This document shows, one piece after another, positions 23,656-30,856 of a stretch of DNA of 30,856 nucleotides. Where the stretch lies: contig JAZLJA010000016.1 in NCBI GenBank assembly GCA_045617625.1, forward strand, positions 1 through 30,856, written 5' to 3'. The notes under the pieces were generated by a model that was not told where the DNA came from, ran no database searches, and worked only from the letters and a program-made list of their open reading frames with translations. The stretch comes from Firm-04 sp045617625. Its GTDB lineage: Bacteria > Bacillota > Clostridia > Oscillospirales > Ruminococcaceae. Position numbers and translations under genes: made by a program. Within the stretch, counting starts at the first letter, position 1, and each line of letters opens with the position of its first letter.

Positions 23656-25599
23656 ATGCAGAATAAACAACAGCAGCATACCCTCGGCAAAGGACGGAAA
23701 CCTCTGCTGATGGTAATTGATTTGGTGATTTTTCTCGTCATGGACGGGCTTTATCTGCTTCTTTCTCCGCTGACATCGAATCTCCCGAGCATCAACCAGA
23801 AAAACTTCTGGCTTTCCACCATTATCATGGCGAGTGCGCTTTTTTTGTGCCGCATCACCTGCCGTGTTTACCGCAACGTCTGGCGATATACCAGCACCAA
23901 CGCATATTTTCTCGTCATCATCGCCGATATGGCGGCAGGGCTTGTTTCTCTGGGCATTTCCCTGCTGGCAGGCTGCTATACCAACTTCTTCCACTACCTC
24001 ATCGTCCTCTCCTGCACCTGCATCGCCGCACTCAGTGCCCGATTCGCCTATCGTCTGCTCTATAAACACATGAATCAGCACAACCACGAATCCACCAAAA
24101 CGCAGATCAATGTGGCGATCATCGGCGCAGGTCAGATCGGTGCTCTGCTTGCAAACGATCTGCTCAACAACGCAAACTCCATTTATCGCCCGAAATTCTT
24201 CATTGATCAGGACACCACCAAGATCGGCAACAAGGTGGCAGGGCTCAATGTTCACGCCAACGACGTCCGCATTTTCAACGTCATTTCGCAGGAAAGCGTC
24301 GCGGAGATCATCATTGCCATTGCCGATCTCGACAACGAGACCGCAACCGCCCTCTACGAATTCTATCGTCCGAGCGGATGCAAGATCAAAGTCTACGACG
24401 CACCCCTCAGCGATTCGGGCGAAACATTGGATTCCTCCAAGCGACGCACCATCCGTGAATTTTCCATCGAGGACCTGCTGTTCCGTAAGCCGCTCACCAT
24501 CAACAATCAGGCGGCATTCGATTATTACACAGACAAGACCGTTCTTGTCACCGGCGGCGGCGGTTCCATCGGCAGCGAGCTTTGCCGCCAGATCGCAAAA
24601 TGCAAACCCGCACATCTCATTGTCCTCGATATCTACGAGAACAATGCCTATGACCTCCAGCAGGAGCTGATCCGCAAATACGGCGATACACTCAACCTCT
24701 CCGTCGAGATCGGCTCGGTGCGCGACAGAGAACGTCTCGAATGCCTGTTCCGCGCTTATCGTCCCAACATCGTTTTCCATGCTGCCGCGCACAAACATGT
24801 TCCGCTGATGGAACACAGCAACTGCGAGGCAATCAAAAACAACGTCCTCGGCACGTTCAACACCGCTGATATGGCGGAGAAATACGGCGTCGAAAAGTTC
24901 ATTCTGGTCTCCACGGATAAGGCTGTCAACCCCACGAACATCATGGGTGCCTCCAAGAGAATGTGCGAAATGGTCATCCAGTGCCGCACGGATTCCAATA
25001 CCAAGTTTGCTGCCGTGCGATTCGGCAACGTGCTTGGCTCCAACGGCTCGGTCATTCCGCTGTTCCGCCGGCAGATCGCAAGCGGCGGCCCTGTCACCAT
25101 CACCGACAAGCGCATCATCCGCTATTTCATGACCATCCCCGAGGCAAGTCAGCTTGTCATGCAGGCAGGCGCAATGGCAAAAGAGGGCGAACTGTTCGTG
25201 CTGGATATGGGCAGCCCTGTCAAGATCCTCGAACTCGCGGAAAATATGATCCGTCTTTCGGGATTTGAACCCAACAAGGACATCATGATCGAAGAAATCG
25301 GACTGCGGCCGGGCGAAAAACTGTTCGAGGAACTGCTCATCGAAAGTGAAACCGTCAGCAAAACCGAGAACAAGATGATCTTCATTGAAAAGGACACGCC
25401 GCTCACCCGTGAGGCTGTCGACGAAAAACTCGATATGCTGCGTGCCGCCGTCGCTGAATGCAAAAACGAGATCGAAGCGGCGAAAATCAAGGAAGCCATG
25501 CACAAGGCAGTCCCCACATTCCGCGATCCGGAAAAAGTCAACAAACACGCCGCCGAAGCAAAGGAAATGCAGCAAGCGGAACAACATTCCGAAGAATGA
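23656..25599 (+). CDS. Membrane-bound nucleotide-sugar 4,6-dehydratase/epimerase (CapD/PglF/WbpM family)
   Basis: 647 residues. About four membrane helices (20-145) are followed by a Rossmann fold (NVAIIGAGQIGALLANDLL, about 151-170), then the catalytic short-chain dehydrogenase domain with NAD motif VTGGGGSIGSELCR (about 297-311). The active-site segment STDKAVNPTNIMGASKRMCE has the Met-x-x-x-Lys arrangement that replaces the usual Tyr-x-x-x-Lys in this family. It probably converts UDP-GlcNAc to the 4-keto-6-deoxy sugar, the first step towards diacetylated or deoxy sugars of capsules or glycoproteins. ATG 23656 has a good ribosome binding site. A terminator follows. Exact substrate is inferred. 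Confidence 0.9.
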   Translation: MQNKQQQHTLGKGRKPLLMVIDLVIFLVMDGLYLLLSPLTSNLPSINQKNFWLSTIIMASALFLCRITCRVYRNVWRYTSTNAYFLVIIADMAAGLVSLGISLLAGCYTNFFHYLIVLSCTCIAALSARFAYRLLYKHMNQHNHESTKTQINVAIIGAGQIGALLANDLLNNANSIYRPKFFIDQDTTKIGNKVAGLNVHANDVRIFNVISQESVAEIIIAIADLDNETATALYEFYRPSGCKIKVYDAPLSDSGETLDSSKRRTIREFSIEDLLFRKPLTINNQAAFDYYTDKTVLVTGGGGSIGSELCRQIAKCKPAHLIVLDIYENNAYDLQQELIRKYGDTLNLSVEIGSVRDRERLECLFRAYRPNIVFHAAAHKHVPLMEHSNCEAIKNNVLGTFNTADMAEKYGVEKFILVSTDKAVNPTNIMGASKRMCEMVIQCRTDSNTKFAAVRFGNVLGSNGSVIPLFRRQIASGGPVTITDKRIIRYFMTIPEASQLVMQAGAMAKEGELFVLDMGSPVKILELAENMIRLSGFEPNKDIMIEEIGLRPGEKLFEELLIESETVSKTENKMIFIEKDTPLTREAVDEKLDMLRAAVAECKNEIEAAKIKEAMHKAVPTFRDPEKVNKHAAEAKEMQQAEQHSEE

Positions 25600-25605
25600 C
25601 ACAAA

Positions 25606-25643
25606 CATCTCCGACAGCAGCCAAGCCGTCGGAGATGCTTTTT
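25606..25643 (+). terminator. Terminator of the dehydratase gene
   Basis: CATCTCCGAC (25606-25615) pairs with GTCGGAGATG (25628-25637), followed by CTTTTTC. The ribosome binding site of the next gene follows directly, so some transcripts may read through. Confidence 0.75.
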
Positions 25644-25659
25644 CAGAAAGGATTTGCAT

Positions 25660-26271
25660 ATGGAACTAGAATATAAATGGATGCTCCCTGAGGGCTGCAC
25701 TTTTGCGGATATCCAAGCAGCACCGATGATTACGGAAATCACGCAAAAACGTGAGGAAATTGATATGCTCGGACGTTATTACGACACACAGGAAGCACTG
25801 TTTCAGCGTCTGGGCGGAACACTGCGCTTTCGGAAAGAAAACGATAAGGGCATTGCCTGCATCAAGGTGACAAAGCAGAAAATCGGCGCAAAAGCACTGC
25901 GGGAGGAGTACGAAACGGAGGCGGAAAACCTCATCGACGGGCTGCACCGCCTGCCTGATGCGGGTGCGCCGCGGGAACTGTGTGCGGCTGCCCTTGACAC
26001 GGATATGCTGAAGCTGCTGTGCGAGACCGACTATCACCGCACGGCATGGACGCTCGAAATCGGAGCGGATGCCGAGAAGTGCATCGGAGAACTCGCGATG
26101 GACAAAGGATTTTTCCGTCGGGGCGAGCGTGAACTGGCGTTTGAAGAACTGGAACTGGAATACAAATCGGGAGATGAGGCAACGTTTCACGCGTTTTGCG
26201 AAGTGCTTGCCGAAACCTTTTCACTGATCCCGCAATCGCGCTCAAAGCTCGCAAGAGCCATGTCGCTGTAA
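25660..26271 (+). CDS. CYTH-domain triphosphate-binding protein
   Basis: 203 residues. It starts MELEYKW, a perfect ExExK motif, the metal/triphosphate signature of CYTH enzymes (triphosphate tunnel family: inorganic or thiamine triphosphatase, class IV adenylate cyclase). Charged strands such as TLRFRKEN, CIKVTKQK and AFEELELEYKSG and the C-terminal SRSKLARAM fit the tunnel. ATG 25660 is preferred because AAAGGA is 7 bp upstream. The next gene starts 10 bp after the stop, so the two are likely co-transcribed. The activity cannot be told from sequence; inorganic triphosphatase is the commonest in bacteria. Confidence 0.85.
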   Translation: MELEYKWMLPEGCTFADIQAAPMITEITQKREEIDMLGRYYDTQEALFQRLGGTLRFRKENDKGIACIKVTKQKIGAKALREEYETEAENLIDGLHRLPDAGAPRELCAAALDTDMLKLLCETDYHRTAWTLEIGADAEKCIGELAMDKGFFRRGERELAFEELELEYKSGDEATFHAFCEVLAETFSLIPQSRSKLARAMSL

Positions 26272-26281
26272 GGAGGATGCC

Positions 26282-27034
26282 ATGATTCTATACTACTCTG
26301 CAACAGGAAACAGCGCATTTGCTGCAAAACGCATCGCAAATGCCCTGCACGACGAATGCCGCGATCTGCTGCCCCTCGTGCGGAAAGCAAACCGTGCCGC
26401 GATCGGCTCAAAAACACCTTGGATCGTGGTTGCACCCACATTCGCCTATCAGCTTCCGCGCTTTCTCGCTGACTTTCTGCGGCAGACACCGCTCAACGGC
26501 TCGCAGAAAATCTACTTTGTGCTGACCTGCGGTGCAGGAACAGGCGGTGCGGCAGCTCATCTGCAAACGCTGTGCAAAGAGATCAACAAGGAGTTTTGCG
26601 GCTGCGGTGTGGTGCTCATGCCCGAAAACTATCTGCCGATGTTCCCCATTCCGTCAGAAGAAAAATCGCGTGAGATCGTGCAAAAAGCCATTCCTGTCAT
26701 AGACGGCATTGCGGAGGACATCAAGGCGGGCAAAATGCTTTGCGGAAGCAGCACGAAGTTCTTTGCGCGAATCGGCAGTTCGATCATCAACAATGGATTT
26801 TTCACTGCGGTCATCAAAGACAGAAAATTCCGTGTGGATACGGCACGATGCAGCGGATGCGGAAAGTGTCTGCGAAACTGCCCGATGAACAATCTCACAC
26901 GCGGTGAAAACGGAAAAACTGTCTGGAACGGGAACTGCACACATTGTATGGCGTGTATCTGCGGCTGTCCGAATGCGGCGATCGAATACGGCAATGCCAC
27001 AAAAAACAAACGGCGATATCACTGTCCTGAATAA
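26282..27034 (+). CDS. EFR1-family flavodoxin/ferredoxin fusion
   Basis: 250 residues. The N-terminal flavodoxin-like half opens MILYYSATGNSAFAAKRIA, with the phosphate loop SATGNSA for FMN. The C-terminal part has two 4Fe-4S motifs, CSGCGKCLRNCP and CTHCMACICGCP. EFR1-type proteins are anaerobe electron carriers of unknown partner. AAGGAGG lies 5 bp before the ATG and the gene follows the CYTH gene by 10 bp, so they form a two-gene operon. A terminator follows at 27109. Confidence 0.88.
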   Translation: MILYYSATGNSAFAAKRIANALHDECRDLLPLVRKANRAAIGSKTPWIVVAPTFAYQLPRFLADFLRQTPLNGSQKIYFVLTCGAGTGGAAAHLQTLCKEINKEFCGCGVVLMPENYLPMFPIPSEEKSREIVQKAIPVIDGIAEDIKAGKMLCGSSTKFFARIGSSIINNGFFTAVIKDRKFRVDTARCSGCGKCLRNCPMNNLTRGENGKTVWNGNCTHCMACICGCPNAAIEYGNATKNKRRYHCPE

Positions 27035-27108
27035 GCAGATAATTCGGAATTCTTGGCTGCAAACACGGTATATTTCGTGCATCGCAGATACAAATTGATC
27101 TATAAGCA

Positions 27109-27148
27109 ATATCGCTCAAGCCATAGTAAATGCCTGAGCGATATTTTT
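27109..27148 (+). terminator. Terminator of the CYTH-EFR1 operon
   Basis: AATATCGCTCA (27109-27119) pairs with TGAGCGATATT (27135-27145), followed by TTTGA. The hairpin also lies just beyond the 3' end of the convergent serpin gene. Confidence 0.8.
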
Positions 27149-27180
27149 GATATGGGTATTTTACATTGCGCTTTGCCGCA

Positions 27181-28692
27181 TCAGCCGAGCTCTGTCACTG
27201 TGCCCATAAATATCGGCAGGTTCGTCTCTGCATCCACGATTGCATACACAAACGGTCTGTCCAGTATCACCGTCTTCTGCACACGCTCCACAGGCTCGAA
27301 TGCACTGCCGCCGTCCATCATAACTGCCGTGACCGCAGCCGCTTTCGTGCCCGATTCCATCACCTCAATGTGCGTCTTGTGAATCACCGTGCCGATGTGT
27401 ACGTCCTCAACCGTCGCATGCTCATACATCGCACCGAAATCTGCCTCATCCGAAAACGCCAGATCCATGCCCATCGCACGCAGCGATTCATCCAGAATGA
27501 TGTCATAGTCATACTCGAATTTCGGCAGCCCCGCCGTCAGATCCCAGTTCCACGGAATCATCGACGCTGTGCCCTTTTCAAGCGTACTGTGCAGCGATTC
27601 AGCGTCAAGCTCTGCCACATAGTCGTAGATATCCACGCCTTCCTTCGGCAGCAGTGCCGCGAAATAATAATCGCTGTTGCCGCAGTCATCGGCCTTATAG
27701 AACTTCGCAAAGCCCGTTGCGTTTTCATCTTCGAGATAGAATCTTTCATCGGACAGCATCATCTCCGCAGTCTGCTTTTCGCCTTGATACGGTGCGAATT
27801 CGCGCTCTCTGACCATGTATTCCTCGTACTGCTGTTCCCATTCCGCCTCGAACGCCAGCGCATTCACAAGGATCATCACAGCTTCTTTCGGTATTATGTC
27901 CAGCACTTCGGGGATCATTTCATGCGTGTGCGTGTTCACAAAGCCGTTGATCTCATCAAGCGTGGTTTTGTTGAACGGTGCCGCATAAAGCCCTGCATCG
28001 TAATAGTTCGCATTTTTTTGCAGGAACTCCGTCAGCGGCAGTTCAAACGAACCGTCATCGCGGAACCAGATGCCGTTTGCCATGTGAATAAGCTGCTTTT
28101 CCGCGATTTTTTGCCGCTGTGTCAGCAGATAGGCATCCAGATCGTCAATGGGCACGCCGCCCAGAGCCTTTTCCATCCCTGCAAGTGTATCGCCCTGCGC
28201 ACCATTGGCGGTCATGCCCAAAGCCATCACCACCGAAAGCGGCGAAATCAGGATGTTTCCGCTGTCCTCTTTTTTCACTTCTTCCACCGCAGCCTGCTTC
28301 AGCAGATTCAGCGAAAATTCGGTCTGCCCGAGAATAAATGCATCATCGGCATCCTTGCCGCTCACCGCCGCCGCCGAGATGCCCTCCATCAGATTCGTCG
28401 TTGCCTTTGGTTCTGTCTGCGGCTCCGTGAATTTTGCCACCGTGCGCAGGATTTTCGTCACATCCTCGCCGTTCACCACGCCGTCGCAGTTGACGTCCGC
28501 CTGCTCGGGCGCACTGACATTCACCGTGATGTCCTCCACCGCCATGCGTGCCACGAGAATCGCATCGGATACCGTCACATTGCCGTCAGCGTTGACATCG
28601 CCGTTTGCCTCATCAGCCTTTGCGCTGAACATCATGCTGTTGCTGACAGTCAGGCAGGCAAGCAATCCTGCGAGTGTTTTCTTCATTTTCAT
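27181..28692 (-). CDS. Secreted serpin (protease inhibitor) with N-terminal dockerin
   Basis: 503 residues: signal peptide (1-26, cut after AKA), dockerin (about 30-88) with loops DVNADGNVTVSD and DVNCDGVVNGED, a short linker, then a full serpin (about 115-503). The reactive loop is near 446-463: ESGTKAAAVTAVMMDGGS has the P15 Gly, P14 Thr and small-residue hinge of inhibitory serpins, placing the cut site near MMDGGS. The end DRPFVYAIVDAETNLPIFMGTV is the conserved serpin C-terminus. It should sit on the cellulosome and trap serine (or cysteine) proteases. Ribosome binding site GGAGGAA lies 6 bp before the start. The dockerin closely resembles that of the GH5 enzyme. Confidence 0.95.
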   Translation of the reverse strand: MKMKKTLAGLLACLTVSNSMMFSAKADEANGDVNADGNVTVSDAILVARMAVEDITVNVSAPEQADVNCDGVVNGEDVTKILRTVAKFTEPQTEPKATTNLMEGISAAAVSGKDADDAFILGQTEFSLNLLKQAAVEEVKKEDSGNILISPLSVVMALGMTANGAQGDTLAGMEKALGGVPIDDLDAYLLTQRQKIAEKQLIHMANGIWFRDDGSFELPLTEFLQKNANYYDAGLYAAPFNKTTLDEINGFVNTHTHEMIPEVLDIIPKEAVMILVNALAFEAEWEQQYEEYMVREREFAPYQGEKQTAEMMLSDERFYLEDENATGFAKFYKADDCGNSDYYFAALLPKEGVDIYDYVAELDAESLHSTLEKGTASMIPWNWDLTAGLPKFEYDYDIILDESLRAMGMDLAFSDEADFGAMYEHATVEDVHIGTVIHKTHIEVMESGTKAAAVTAVMMDGGSAFEPVERVQKTVILDRPFVYAIVDAETNLPIFMGTVTELG

Positions 28693-28937
28693 AGATAATT
28701 CCTCCGTTTCTTGACGGTTTCCCGTCAGCTTTCATGGATAAGAACAAAACATTTGCCTTTTTCTTACACCCCCGCTTCAATTTTGGTATATCTCACAAAA
28801 ACCGGTGCTCGTTTTCGGAAGTTCTCACAATTTCCTTTTATGATATCCCCTCCCAACGGCTGATTTTGCTCTTTTCGTTACTATTTCATCCCCCAAAACA
28901 TGTTTTTTGTGCAGACATCCAAATCTCCGAAAACCTA
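28693..28937. other. Intergenic region between serpin and tRNA genes
   Basis: A small hairpin TGACGG/CCGTCA (28712-28727) lies just upstream of the serpin ribosome binding site. No convincing serpin promoter was found on the minus strand, and no gene. The rest is AT-rich sequence without a clear element. Confidence 0.5.
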
Positions 28938-28966
28938 TTGACAATTCATGCAAAATGCGGTATAAT
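28938..28966 (+). promoter_or_regulatory. Promoter of the tRNA-Met/tRNA-Glu unit
   Basis: TTGACA (28938-28943), 17-bp spacer, TATAAT (28961-28966), a consensus promoter as expected for stable RNA genes. Confidence 0.9.
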
Positions 28967-29009
28967 GTTTAAGTCGCAGGCGATTCGGAGATTCTGAACC
29001 GCGACAGAT

Positions 29010-29086
29010 GGCTGCGTAGCTCAGTTGGCTAGAGCAATCGGTTCATACCCGATCGGTCACCGGTTCAAGTCCAGTCGCAGCCACCA
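29010..29086 (+). tRNA. tRNA-Met (CAT), elongator type
   Basis: Acceptor GGCTGCG/CGCAGCC, anticodon stem ATCGG/CCGAT with loop TTCATAC (anticodon CAT at 29044-29046), T loop TTCAAGT and encoded ACCA end. The anticodon stem lacks the three G-C pairs of initiator tRNA, and loop and body fit elongator tRNA-Met rather than tRNA-Ile2. The third T-stem pair is a C/A mismatch (29061/29073). Confidence 0.93.
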
Positions 29087-29089
29087 TAT

Positions 29090-29164
29090 GGCCCGTTGGT
29101 CAAGAGGTTAAGACGACGCCCTTTCACGGCGTAATCATGGGTTCAATTCCCGTACGGGTCACCA
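29090..29164 (+). tRNA. tRNA-Glu (TTC)
   Basis: Acceptor GGCCCGT/ACGGGTC, anticodon stem ACGCC/GGCGT with loop CTTTCAC (anticodon TTC at 29123-29125), T loop TTCAATT, encoded ACCA. It begins 3 bp after tRNA-Met and is co-transcribed. The 3' end lies against a mobile element and is the likely integration site. Confidence 0.95.
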
Positions 29165-29174
29165 TCCAACAGAT

Positions 29175-29211
29175 TCGGAAATCACGAATTATCGTGGTTT
29201 CCGATTTTTTC
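29175..29211 (+). terminator. Terminator after the tRNA genes
   Basis: TCGGAAATCACGA (29175-29187) pairs with TCGTGGTTTCCGA (29192-29204) with one mismatch, followed by a run of T. Confidence 0.85.
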
Positions 29212-29231
29212 TTTTATATGGAAAATAGGAT

Positions 29232-29272
29232 TTGTCCGCTACTTGTCCGCTATTGCGATTTTGTAGCGGACA
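29232..29272. repeat. Direct and inverted copies of TTGTCCGCTA (candidate integrase arm sites)
   Basis: TTGTCCGCTA occurs at 29232-29241 and 29243-29252, with the inverted TAGCGGACA at 29264-29272, between the tRNA-Glu terminator and the end of the integrase gene. Short repeats beside an integrase gene and a tRNA often bind the integrase N-terminal domain. The inverted part can also form a hairpin after int. Confidence 0.5.
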
Positions 29273-29280
29273 GCTTTGTT

Positions 29281-30462
29281 TTAACTTGTGCTATCCTGCG
29301 GAAGAAAGCTGAACGCTCCGTCCATCGCCTGAGCCACTCTTGCCTGTGCGGTCTGGAACATATGAGCATAGACGTTCAAAGTCGTTCCCGAATTGCAATG
29401 TCCTAACGCACCCGATACCGTTACCACATCAAGTCCCGACGAGATCAGGGCGGAAGCTGCGAAGTGACGGAAGCTGTGGATACCGTAGAAAGGCATATCG
29501 TTTTTCTCGCAGAACTCTTTCAGCCAGCCGTAGGGAGTTTGATTGTTCATAGGTTCGCCATTCCACTTGACAAAGAGCCTGTCACTCTCTACCCACTTGT
29601 CCCCCAAACGGAGTGCTTCTTCGTCCTGTTTGTCTTTCAGCTCTTTGAGAATGCCCATGATGTACGGACTGATCTTCAGCACACGCTTTGAACGCTTTGT
29701 CTTTGTAGTATCGGTATAGATGCCACGCTCTGACGTGTAATTGCTCGTTCTCTTGATGCTGATGATATTGTTCTCGAAGTCAATGTCCTTCCACTCCAGA
29801 CCGAGCATCTCACTCCTGCGGAAGCCGCTGTATGCTATCAGATAGAAGAAAGCACGGTACTTTGTGTCCTCACCGTTTATTGCCGTGAGAAGCTGTGCGA
29901 TCTCCTCCTGCGAGTAGATAGGCTTCTCCTTGACCTCGCCTTTCGGTATCGTCACTTTCCTGCAAGGATTGTCCGATACCAAGTCCATACGGACAGCGTA
30001 GCTGAACACATCGCTTATGAAGCTGAGATTGTGACGTATCGTTTTCGGTGCGAGGGGCTTGCCCGTCTTCTCGTTCGCTCCCTCTTTTGCGAGAGAGTTC
30101 ACGAATCCCTGCAAGTGCCTTGCGGTTATCTTGTCGATACGCAAGTGACCGATAGCAGGATAGACACGGTGCGTTAGCTGGAGCATACGCTCGTATGTAG
30201 TGCTTCTGAGAGCGTTCTTAGCATAATTCTCGAACCACTCCTCTGCAAGCTCCTGAAACTTCATAGCGGAAGTCTTAAAACCATGATTGACCGACTCCTC
30301 AAACATCACCGCCTGACGGTTCAGCTCCTTTTCGATCTGCTTCTTGGTCATACCCTCGTCGGGCTTCCATGTCATGGACTGTTCCTTGTGATTGCCGTTG
30401 ATATCGTAGCCGCAGCTCACTCTGATAAGATAGCTGTTGCCACGCTTCTTTATTGTTGCCAT
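29281..30462 (-). CDS. int: Tyrosine recombinase/integrase of an integrative element
   Basis: 393 residues. An N-terminal arm-binding domain (1-55) is followed by a SAM-like core-binding domain (about 65-165) and a catalytic domain (185-385) with Arg215 (GFRRSE), a Lys in TKTKRSKR near 256, His329-x-x-Arg332 (HSFRHF), His355 (LGHCNSG) and the nucleophile Tyr365 (NVYAHM). It resembles the Tn916/ICE integrase group and should insert and excise the element whose end lies at tRNA-Glu. Start 30462 with AGGAGG 6 bp upstream. All catalytic residues are intact. The gene points towards the tRNA, the usual layout. Confidence 0.95.
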   Translation of the reverse strand: MATIKKRGNSYLIRVSCGYDINGNHKEQSMTWKPDEGMTKKQIEKELNRQAVMFEESVNHGFKTSAMKFQELAEEWFENYAKNALRSTTYERMLQLTHRVYPAIGHLRIDKITARHLQGFVNSLAKEGANEKTGKPLAPKTIRHNLSFISDVFSYAVRMDLVSDNPCRKVTIPKGEVKEKPIYSQEEIAQLLTAINGEDTKYRAFFYLIAYSGFRRSEMLGLEWKDIDFENNIISIKRTSNYTSERGIYTDTTKTKRSKRVLKISPYIMGILKELKDKQDEEALRLGDKWVESDRLFVKWNGEPMNNQTPYGWLKEFCEKNDMPFYGIHSFRHFAASALISSGLDVVTVSGALGHCNSGTTLNVYAHMFQTAQARVAQAMDGAFSFLPQDSTS

Positions 30463-30480
30463 AGATTACCTCCTAAGATC

Positions 30481-30567
30481 TATGACATACCCTTGTACAT
30501 CTATAATCTTAGCGCAATATTTCGGGCTTGTCAAGAGATTTGACGTATCTTTTCAGGGTATGTCATA
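30481..30567. promoter_or_regulatory. 13-bp inverted repeats flanking the integrase promoter (operator candidate)
   Basis: TATGACATACCCT (30481-30493) and its exact reverse complement AGGGTATGTCATA (30555-30567) flank the int promoter, 61 bp apart. One copy lies in the first transcribed bases and the other about 20 bp upstream of the -35, a layout suited to repression by looping or to excisionase/integrase binding. Confidence 0.55.
30506..30534 (-). promoter_or_regulatory. Promoter of int
   Basis: On the minus strand TTGACA (30534-30529), 17-bp spacer, TAAGAT (30511-30506). Start near 30499. Confidence 0.75.
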
Positions 30568-30594
30568 AAGTTTCATCTTTTGTTCTGTTTTATA

Positions 30595-30856
30595 TTATTC
30601 CAGTCCCCACGATTTCTTTTTTCTGGTGGCGGACTGCTGCTGTGCTTCCTGTTCACGCTGAATGTGAACGTACTCCTGAGCCTGCTTGACCTCAGCGTAT
30701 TTCTGCGGCTCTAAGCGTTTCAGCAGGCTCACAAACTCTGTCAGGTCATCGACCTCAGCCTTCAGAGAAGAAACGTCACGGCGAAGCTCATTGCATTCTC
30801 CCGAAGACAGTTTCAAACGCTGACGGATATTGTCACATTCTTTTTGCGTAGTATCG
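30595..30856 (-). CDS. C-terminal fragment of a coiled-coil protein of the mobile element (5' end outside window)
   Basis: The frame is open on the minus strand from the window edge to the stop at 30595, giving the last 86 residues. It is charged and helical, with heptad-like spacing (SSLKAEVDDLTEFVSLLKRLEP), and ends in a basic KKKSWGLE. No enzyme motif is in the fragment. Coiled-coil tails like this occur on mobilisation relaxases (MobV/MobA-like) of integrative elements, which fits its place before int, but that is a guess from context. The TTG at 30814-30816 is internal. Confidence 0.6.
   Translation of the reverse strand, partial: DTTQKECDNIRQRLKLSSGECNELRRDVSSLKAEVDDLTEFVSLLKRLEPQKYAEVKQAQEYVHIQREQEAQQQSATRKKKSWGLE

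Noticed and set aside
23599..25659. 686-codon minus-strand frame opposite the nucleotide-sugar dehydratase gene
   Set aside because: Antisense shadow; Phe/Asp/Cys-rich protein without domain features.
27166..28698. 510-codon plus-strand frame opposite the dockerin-serpin
   Set aside because: Shadow of the serpin gene; His/Arg-rich composition typical of antisense frames.
28734..28997. 87-codon frame before the tRNA genes
   Set aside because: No ribosome binding site, overlaps the tRNA promoter, no recognisable features.

Overview
The window looks like a chromosomal piece of a cellulosome-forming Ruminococcus (R. champanellensis/R. flavefaciens-like; genus inferred). The reasons are strong GC-ending codon use in most genes, three secreted proteins with type-I-like dockerins, Thr-rich linkers, and Firmicutes control elements (T-box leader, TPP riboswitch, TTGACA-17-TATAAT promoters). 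No database search was possible, so family calls rest on motifs read from the sequence.

Left edge (1-994): the AT-rich 3' end of a gene, then about 690 bp without a convincing gene. That stretch holds an exact 20-bp-period repeat, several terminator hairpins, a promoter-plus-terminator unit that could encode a ~85-nt RNA, and the promoter of the next gene. 995-2878 is a secreted GH5 cellulase with a C-terminal dockerin. Then come a hairpin cluster and thiT on the minus strand behind a TPP riboswitch.

Centre (3.9-20.6 kb): a eukaryote-like type ileS with an unusual HIGH motif; valS behind a T-box leader; an ECF sigma factor overlapping a one-TM putative anti-sigma factor with a cohesin-like ectodomain; RNase Y with a long leader; an O-antigen-ligase-like membrane protein; and a MoxR/DUF58/transglutaminase operon.

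Right part (20.7-30.9 kb): a secreted protein with an N-terminal dockerin and a cohesin-like domain; proS (minus) divergent from a membrane-bound CapD/PglF-type nucleotide-sugar dehydratase; a CYTH phosphatase with an EFR1-type flavodoxin/ferredoxin; a dockerin-serpin (minus); tRNA-Met and tRNA-Glu; and the end of an integrated mobile element (tyrosine integrase plus the C-terminus of a coiled-coil protein) lying against tRNA-Glu.

The most interesting idea is a possible cellulosome-sensing circuit. The ECF sigma/anti-sigma operon and the dockerin/cohesin-like gene 10 kb away share an unusual bipartite upstream motif (CGTTTT..TGTGACAAATC, 11-12 bp, TGTATnATnATCG), and both the anti-sigma ectodomain and the secreted protein carry cohesin-like domains. 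This is inference from sequence only.
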